The translations under genes and the position numbers were made by a program. This document shows, in pieces, positions 6,819-12,271 of a stretch of 14,758 nt of DNA. This DNA comes from Deltaproteobacteria bacterium (GTDB lineage: Bacteria; Desulfobacterota; Syntrophia; Syntrophales; UBA5619): contig JAMDBG010000026.1 in NCBI GenBank assembly GCA_023487865.1, forward strand, positions 1 to 14,758, read 5' to 3'. The notes under the pieces were generated by a model. That model worked only from the letters and a program-made list of their open reading frames with translations, was not told where the DNA came from and made no database searches. Position 1 is the first letter of the stretch. Each line of letters starts with the position of its first letter.

Positions 6819-8000
6819 ATGGCCGGACCGCTGAAGGGATTGAAGATCCTCGATTTCACGACGCTCCTGCCGGGACCGTATGCGACGATGATGTTCGCGG
6901 ACCTGGGGGCGGAGGTGCTACGGATCGTCTCCGGCTCCCGTCCGGATCTGACGGAGTTCATGCCCCCCTGCATCGCCGGTACGAACCTGTCCTGCGCGGC
7001 GGCCACCCTCGGGCGGGGGAAGCGTTCTCTGGCGCTGAACCTCAAGGATCCGCGGGCCGTGAAAATTATCGTGAAACTGATCGGGAGCCATGACATCCTG
7101 ATCGAACAGTTCCGCCCCGGCGTCATGGCGCGATTCGGCCTGGACTATGAAACGCTGAGGACGGTCAACCCTTCGCTCATCTACTGCTCTCTGACCGGCT
7201 ATGGCCAGACGGGCCCCCTGAAGAACCGGGCGGGACACGACATCAACTACCTCGCCCGCTCCGGGATCGGCTCCTACTCGGGGCGGAAGGCCTCCGGGCC
7301 GTCCCTGACGGGGATGCAGATCGCCGATGTCGCCTCCGGCTCGAACAACGTCGTCATCGGCACCCTGGCGGCGCTGGTCCATAGGCAGCAAACCGGCGCC
7401 GGGCAGCATATTGACGTCTCGATGACCGACGGGGTGATCGCCTTCAACGCCCTAGCCGGCGCGGCGTTTCTCGCGGACGGAACGGAAACCCGCCGCGAGG
7501 AGGGGTTGCTGAACGGCGGTTCGCTTTACGATTTCTATGAAACGAAGGACGGGCAACACCTCAGCTTCGGAGGTCTGGAGCCCCAGTTCTTCGCCGCCTT
7601 CTGCGAGACCATCGGCCGCCCCGACCTCGTTCCCGGCGGCGTCGCTCCCCGGGATCTCGACCGCATCAAGGAAGATGTCCGCGCGATCCTGAGGACGAAG
7701 ACGCGGGAGGAATGGATGGTCCTCTTCGGGAAGGTCGACGCCTGCGTGGAGCCGGTCCTTGCCCTGGGGGAAGCCTTCCGCGATCCGCACGTCGAGGCGC
7801 GGGGTCTGGTCGTGGAGGTGGGCCTGCCCGGGGACGGAAAGGTGATGCAGCTCGGCCATCCGATCCGGTATTCGGCCACGCCGCCGGAGTACCGGTCGGC
7901 CGGGGTCCCTGCGGGGACGCATACACGGGAGGTCCTCCGTGAACTCGGCTATGCCGAGAGCGAGATCGATGAATTCGCGAAGACGGGCCTGTTTGCGTAA
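6819..8000 (+). CDS. CaiB/BaiF family III protein, alpha-methylacyl-CoA racemase-like
   Basis: The 393-residue protein belongs to the class III CoA-transferase superfamily (CaiB/BaiF), whose members fold as interlocked dimers. Within it, the sequence fits the alpha-methylacyl-CoA racemase branch, which inverts the alpha-carbon of 2-methyl-branched acyl-CoAs. The residues equivalent to the mycobacterial racemase active site all appear: Arg99 in EQFRPG, His140 in GHDINYLA, Asp170 in QIADVASG and Glu254 in LEPQFF. Family transferases also use the Asp, but the GHDINYLA and EPQF motifs are racemase-like. ATG at 6819 was chosen because MAGPLKGLKILDFT is the normal family start and CGAGGAGAAAG precedes it; in-frame codons back to 6747 look non-coding. 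It is the first gene of the rightward operon, 65 bases before the DUF362 gene. A true CoA-transferase remains the main alternative. Confidence 0.88.
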   Translation: MAGPLKGLKILDFTTLLPGPYATMMFADLGAEVLRIVSGSRPDLTEFMPPCIAGTNLSCAAATLGRGKRSLALNLKDPRAVKIIVKLIGSHDILIEQFRPGVMARFGLDYETLRTVNPSLIYCSLTGYGQTGPLKNRAGHDINYLARSGIGSYSGRKASGPSLTGMQIADVASGSNNVVIGTLAALVHRQQTGAGQHIDVSMTDGVIAFNALAGAAFLADGTETRREEGLLNGGSLYDFYETKDGQHLSFGGLEPQFFAAFCETIGRPDLVPGGVAPRDLDRIKEDVRAILRTKTREEWMVLFGKVDACVEPVLALGEAFRDPHVEARGLVVEVGLPGDGKVMQLGHPIRYSATPPEYRSAGVPAGTHTREVLRELGYAESEIDEFAKTGLFA

Positions 8001-8065
8001 AAAAGAATGCGTCAGTGGACAGTACCCGTCACTGTGCAGTCTAAAGGTATAGAGAAGGAGGGATC

Positions 8066-9391
8066 ATGGCGCCATCGAAAGTCTGGTACATGGACGCCCG
8101 GGCGAGGCGTTTTCTGGAATCGACGGCCATCAAGGGCCGCCAGATCATCGAGCGGTCCGGCTGGCTGGATCGGTTGAAACGGGGCGACATCGTGGCGGTG
8201 AAGACCCACATGGGCGAGGCTTACAATGTGGGCTATCTGCGGCCCGTGATCATCAGCACCCTGGTCGATCTTCTCAAGGAGCGCGGACTGCGCCCCTTCG
8301 TCACCGACACGACGACCATGCCCTACCACCCCTGGATCAGCCGGACCCTGGCAATGGATCATCTGGAGACCGCGAACCGGAACGGCTTCAACCAGGGGTC
8401 CGTCGGCTGCCCCATCGTCATGGCGGACGGCTGGCTGGGGACCGACGACGTGATCGTCGACCTCCAGGGCCGGGGAAACTACCTGAACAAGCAGTTCGTC
8501 GCCCGCGCGATCGCCGATGCCGATGCGCTCCTGTCGGTGGCCCATTTCAAGGGGCACCCGGCCGGCGGGTACGGGGGATCGCTCAAGAATATCGGCGTCG
8601 GCGGGGCGAGCAAGCGGGGCAAGATGAACCTGCACGGGGCCCTGGCCGGCGACAAGCCCGTGATCGACGCCAAACTCTGCCCGGGGCGGAGCTGCGAGTG
8701 GTGGCAGGTCTGCGAGGACTGCTGCCCCGAAGGATCCATCAAGGTGACGGACACAGGGCTGGAGGTGGATCTGGAGGGCTGCGTCTACTGCTTCGCGTGC
8801 GCCAACCTCTGCATCAACATGGCGGGTATCAAGAGCATCCAGCGGTTCGACCACCTGCCCACCCTCGGGCGCCGCATCGCCGATTCGGCCCTGGCCGCCA
8901 TGATGACCAAGGAGGAGGGGAAGGCCTTCTTCCTCAATTTCGCCATGGACATCAGTCCCAGCTGCGACTGCTACGGCTGGACCGACACCCCCATCGTCAA
9001 CGGCCTCGGGATCCTGGCGTCCTATGACCCGGTGGCCGTCGACAAGGCCTGCATCGACATGATGAACGCCGCCCCGGGGCTCCTCAATTCCGAGGCGGAG
9101 GAGTTCGGCGCCCTGGCGACGGGCGCGAAAAAGCTCAATATCATCAAGGGAAAGGACATCGAGGCCCAGATTCACGGCGGCGTGGCCAACGGCCTGGGTT
9201 CGGCCGAGTATGCAATCGAGAACGTTCCTCTGGACCGGAGCCGGGCGGCGATCAACACCTTCTATCCCGAGGTGCGCGCGAAAAAACTCAAGGGGATGTA
9301 CGCGAAAAACCACCCCCTCAAGGGGCTCGACACCGCCTCTTTCGGACGGCCGACCGAAGGGGTGAAGGATCCCAGTCATCCGAAAAAATAG
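8066..9391 (+). CDS. DUF362 domain iron-sulfur protein
   Basis: The 441-residue protein matches the DUF362 family of Fe-S proteins from anaerobes, whose biochemical function is not established. The conserved core includes VAVKTHMGEA near 43-52, a DTTTMPYH segment near 81-88, SVAHFKGHPAGGYGGSLKNIG at 157-177 (a DUF362 hallmark) and a late SYDPVAVDKACIDM segment at 319-332. A ferredoxin-like insert (about 203-250) carries a canonical cluster, C239-x2-C242-x2-C245-x3-C249. Before it lies an unusual one, C205-x4-C210-x5-C216-x2-C219-C220-P. Two further Cys, 300 and 302, lie in PSCDCYGW. There is no signal peptide or membrane segment, so it is probably cytoplasmic. GAAGGAGGG sits five bases before the ATG. 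Placed between the racemase and the ligase, it probably handles electrons for the same pathway (inference). Confidence 0.88.
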   Translation: MAPSKVWYMDARARRFLESTAIKGRQIIERSGWLDRLKRGDIVAVKTHMGEAYNVGYLRPVIISTLVDLLKERGLRPFVTDTTTMPYHPWISRTLAMDHLETANRNGFNQGSVGCPIVMADGWLGTDDVIVDLQGRGNYLNKQFVARAIADADALLSVAHFKGHPAGGYGGSLKNIGVGGASKRGKMNLHGALAGDKPVIDAKLCPGRSCEWWQVCEDCCPEGSIKVTDTGLEVDLEGCVYCFACANLCINMAGIKSIQRFDHLPTLGRRIADSALAAMMTKEEGKAFFLNFAMDISPSCDCYGWTDTPIVNGLGILASYDPVAVDKACIDMMNAAPGLLNSEAEEFGALATGAKKLNIIKGKDIEAQIHGGVANGLGSAEYAIENVPLDRSRAAINTFYPEVRAKKLKGMYAKNHPLKGLDTASFGRPTEGVKDPSHPKK

Positions 9392-9440
9392 CACGCTGCG
9401 GCCGAGCAGGAAGGGATCGGCACCCATACGGAGGGCATCC

Positions 9441-11117
9441 ATGGAGACAAAACCCTGGCACAGGCACTATGACTACAACGTTCCCACCACGATCCGCTAC
9501 CCGAGGATAGCGGCTCAGGCCTTTTTCGAGCTCGCCGCGGGGGCCTTTCCGGACAAGCCCGCCACGAACTTCTACGGCTCCGAGCTCACCTTCTGGCAGC
9601 TCAGGGAGCAGATGCTCCGCATGGCAAATGCCCTGGGAAGGCTCGGCGTGAAGAAGGGCGACCGGGTGGGCGTCCACCTGCCCACCTGTCCCCAATTCGT
9701 CATCTCGTACCTCGCCACCCTTTCCCTCGGCGCCATCGTGGTGAACCTGAATCCTCTGGCGTCCGCGAGCGAGCTCAAGTTCATCATGCAAACCACGGGG
9801 ATGGAGACGATCATCACCTTCGACATGGTGCTGCCCGGCGTCCGTCCGATCGTCAAGGAGCTGCAGATCAAGCGGGTGGTTGTGACCAGGGTGACGGACA
9901 CCATCGCGGGATTCGGCGTCTCCACCGCCAAGGAGCTGGACCTGGAGGAGGGCTGGAGCCACTTCTCGGAGCTCATCGCGGGAACCCCGGAAACGCGCCT
10001 TCCCCGCATCCCCTTCAGCCCGGGCGACCCGGCCCTGATCCAGTTCACAGGCGGCACCACCGGCACTCCCAAGGGGGCTCTGCTGACCCACGCCAATATC
10101 ATCGCCGCGACGCTCCAGGCCTCGCAGTGGGGCAATCCCACGATCAGCATCGTGCCGCCGGAAATGCGGAATGTCCTGAGCGTCCTTCCCTACTTCCATG
10201 TTTACGGCAGCATCGTCTGCATGAGTTGGGCGTTCTTCAGCTGCGCCACCCAGATCCTGGTGCCGCGTTTCGAAATCGATGAACTCCTGGGCATCATCGG
10301 CAATTTCGGGAAGATCACCTTCTTCCCTGCCGTTCCTACGCTGATTACCGCGATCATCAACCACCCCAAGGCGGCCGGGCTGAACCTCGACCGGCGGCTC
10401 GGGCTCCTCAATTCCGGCGCTGCGCCGATGCCGGTGGAGCTCATCGAAAGGATCCGGGACATGGGGATCTACTTCAGTGAAGGGTACGGCCTGAGCGAAT
10501 CCACATCGCTGGGCATGGCCAATCCGGTCCTGGGGATGAAGAAGGTAGGCAGCATCGGCATCCCCTTTCCCGACAGCGATGTGCGTCTCATGGATGTGGA
10601 AAGCGGGACAAGGGAGGTGAAGCCGGGGGAGCCGGGCGAGATCGTCATGAAGGGTCCGCTCATCATGCAGGGCTATTGGAACAACCCGGCGGAAACCGCG
10701 GGCCAGCTCCGGGACGGCTGGCTGTACACCGGCGATATCGCCCAGGCGGATGAAGACGGCTACCTCTTCATCGTGGACCGGAAAAAGGACATGATCATCG
10801 CCGGCGGATTCAACATCTACCCCCGGGAGATCGACGAGGTGCTCTATCAGTGTCCGAAGGTATGCGAGGCCGTGTCGCTGGGCATCCCGGACGCATACCG
10901 GGGTGAAACGGTGAAGGCCTTCGTCGTCCTCAAGCCCGGCGAGACCGCCACGGAGGGGGAGATCATCGATTTCTGCAAACAGAAGCTCACCAAGTACAAG
11001 GTGCCGACGATTGTGGAATTCAGAGGCTCCCTGCCGAAGTCCGCGGTCGGCAAGATCCTGCGGAAGATCCTGCGGCAGGAAGAGATGGAAAAGCTGAAAA
11101 AGAAAGCCGATGTGTAA
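9441..11117 (+). CDS. AMP-forming acyl-CoA ligase (long-chain fatty-acid/carboxylate type)
   Basis: This cytoplasmic enzyme of the ANL adenylating family activates a carboxylate with ATP to an acyl-AMP and then transfers it to CoA. The 558-residue length is normal for the family. Visible motifs in order are the phosphate-binding loop TGGTTGTPKG at 203-212, GYGLSES at 348-354, YTGDIA at 429-434 with Asp432, DRKKDMIIAGGFNIYPREID at 446-465, and PKSAVGKILRK at 532-542 with catalytic Lys538. All key residues are intact. The sequence is nearest to long-chain fatty-acyl or general carboxylate ligases; the substrate cannot be set without a structure or homologue comparison. The ATG at 9441 follows GGAGGGC with good spacing, 49 bases after the DUF362 gene. 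Next to a methylacyl-CoA racemase and a carboxylate transporter, it likely makes the CoA ester on which the racemase acts. Confidence 0.93.
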   Translation: METKPWHRHYDYNVPTTIRYPRIAAQAFFELAAGAFPDKPATNFYGSELTFWQLREQMLRMANALGRLGVKKGDRVGVHLPTCPQFVISYLATLSLGAIVVNLNPLASASELKFIMQTTGMETIITFDMVLPGVRPIVKELQIKRVVVTRVTDTIAGFGVSTAKELDLEEGWSHFSELIAGTPETRLPRIPFSPGDPALIQFTGGTTGTPKGALLTHANIIAATLQASQWGNPTISIVPPEMRNVLSVLPYFHVYGSIVCMSWAFFSCATQILVPRFEIDELLGIIGNFGKITFFPAVPTLITAIINHPKAAGLNLDRRLGLLNSGAAPMPVELIERIRDMGIYFSEGYGLSESTSLGMANPVLGMKKVGSIGIPFPDSDVRLMDVESGTREVKPGEPGEIVMKGPLIMQGYWNNPAETAGQLRDGWLYTGDIAQADEDGYLFIVDRKKDMIIAGGFNIYPREIDEVLYQCPKVCEAVSLGIPDAYRGETVKAFVVLKPGETATEGEIIDFCKQKLTKYKVPTIVEFRGSLPKSAVGKILRKILRQEEMEKLKKKADV

Positions 11118-11167
11118 TGTCGGGATTGAAAACGGCTCCGCAAAATAGATGACAGGAGGGCAGGAAG

Positions 11168-12271
11168 ATGGCTGACAAGGCATACCATGAACTGTGCGAA
11201 ACCCTGGCCAAACGGCGGGGAAGGTATCCCGGAAAGGATATCCCCGAGTTTTATGCGCTGGTGGAGGAGCTTTTTACCAAAGAAGAAGCGGAGGTCTATA
11301 ATGCCGTACCGAAAGGTTTTCACCCCGCCGAGACCATCGCCAAAGGGTTGGGAAAAGAGGTAACAGAAGTGACTCCCCTCCTCGAGGGGATGGCCGATAA
11401 AGGCCTTTGCACCGCCGGTTCCATGGGGGGAATGACCTTTTATGGCGCACCGACATTCGTCCCGGGGATCTTTGAATTTCAGTTCATGAGGGGCACCCAT
11501 ACGGAAAGAGACAAGAAAATCGCCCGGCTGATCCGTGCGTACAAGGCCGCCGTCGATGCCGATCAAGGCCCCGTAAAAATAACCTACCCCACGACCCGGG
11601 TCATCCCGGTCGACGAGAAGATACAGACCGAAAATGCCATCCATACCTATCATCAGGTGGCGTCCTACATACAGAAATATCATCCCCTGTCGGTGTCCAC
11701 CTGTTTCTGCCGTCACGAGGCCAAACTGATCGACGAAAAGGACGATTGCGGGAATCCCGATGAGGTCTGCATGCAGTTCGGCATGGGGGCCCAGTTCATC
11801 ATCGATCGGAAAATGGGCCGGCAGATCTCCAAGGAGGAGGCCCTGGCGATCCTGAAGAAGTCGGAAGAGGCGGGTCTGGTCCACGCCTCGCTGAACCGTC
11901 AGGATATCGACTTCCTCTGCAATTGCTGCGCCTGTCATTCCATCATCCTCAAGACGGCCCTTGCCCAGGCGAAACCCGGCCTGGCGCTGAACTCCGGGTT
12001 TCAACCCGAGCAGAACGGCGATCTCTGCGCCGCCTGCGGAACCTGTGTCGATCGCTGCCCGACCGATGCGCTGGCCATGAGTGACGGGGCGGGATGGAAA
12101 GTGGATCTGGACCGCTGCATCGGATGCGGCGTTTGCGCAACCGGCTGTGATTCCGAAGCGATTGTCCTTGTGGAGAGAGCCGGCGTGTTGCCGCCTCCGG
12201 TGGACCAGAAGGCCTTGCTGGAAGCCGTCAAGGCCGGCCAGCTGCATGGGGAGTCCGGACATGGTCGATAA
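11168..12271 (+). CDS. 4Fe-4S cluster protein with winged-helix-like N-terminus and two C-terminal ferredoxin clusters
   Basis: The protein has 367 residues. Residues about 25-105 look like a winged-helix fold (PKGFHPAETIAKGLG, then LLEGMADKGL, then a short wing ending VPGIFEFQF). A middle Cys-rich part has C179-F-C181, C194, C201 and C251-N-C253-C254-A-C256. The C-terminus is a classical two-cluster ferredoxin: C287-x2-C290-x2-C293-x3-C297-P and C317-x2-C320-x2-C323-x3-C327. Proteins with this layout recur in sulfate-reducing and syntrophic anaerobes, often near CoA metabolism genes, but I know of no established function. It could be an electron carrier or a redox-responsive factor. AGGAGGG lies seven bases before the ATG, 50 bases after the ligase gene. 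Its last 11 bases overlap the sensor kinase gene, which suggests translational coupling. Confidence 0.88.
   Translation: MADKAYHELCETLAKRRGRYPGKDIPEFYALVEELFTKEEAEVYNAVPKGFHPAETIAKGLGKEVTEVTPLLEGMADKGLCTAGSMGGMTFYGAPTFVPGIFEFQFMRGTHTERDKKIARLIRAYKAAVDADQGPVKITYPTTRVIPVDEKIQTENAIHTYHQVASYIQKYHPLSVSTCFCRHEAKLIDEKDDCGNPDEVCMQFGMGAQFIIDRKMGRQISKEEALAILKKSEEAGLVHASLNRQDIDFLCNCCACHSIILKTALAQAKPGLALNSGFQPEQNGDLCAACGTCVDRCPTDALAMSDGAGWKVDLDRCIGCGVCATGCDSEAIVLVERAGVLPPPVDQKALLEAVKAGQLHGESGHGR

Noticed and set aside
8012..9442. 476-codon open frame on the minus strand opposite the DUF362 gene
   Set aside because: It is an antisense shadow in GC-rich DNA. The plus strand encodes a clear Fe-S protein with conserved motifs and a good ribosome binding site; the minus translation shows no recognisable domain.
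9318..11183. 621-codon open frame on the minus strand opposite the acyl-CoA ligase gene
   Set aside because: The ligase on the plus strand has every ANL-family motif. The antisense product is rich in Arg, Asp, His and Gly with no domain pattern, as expected of a shadow frame.
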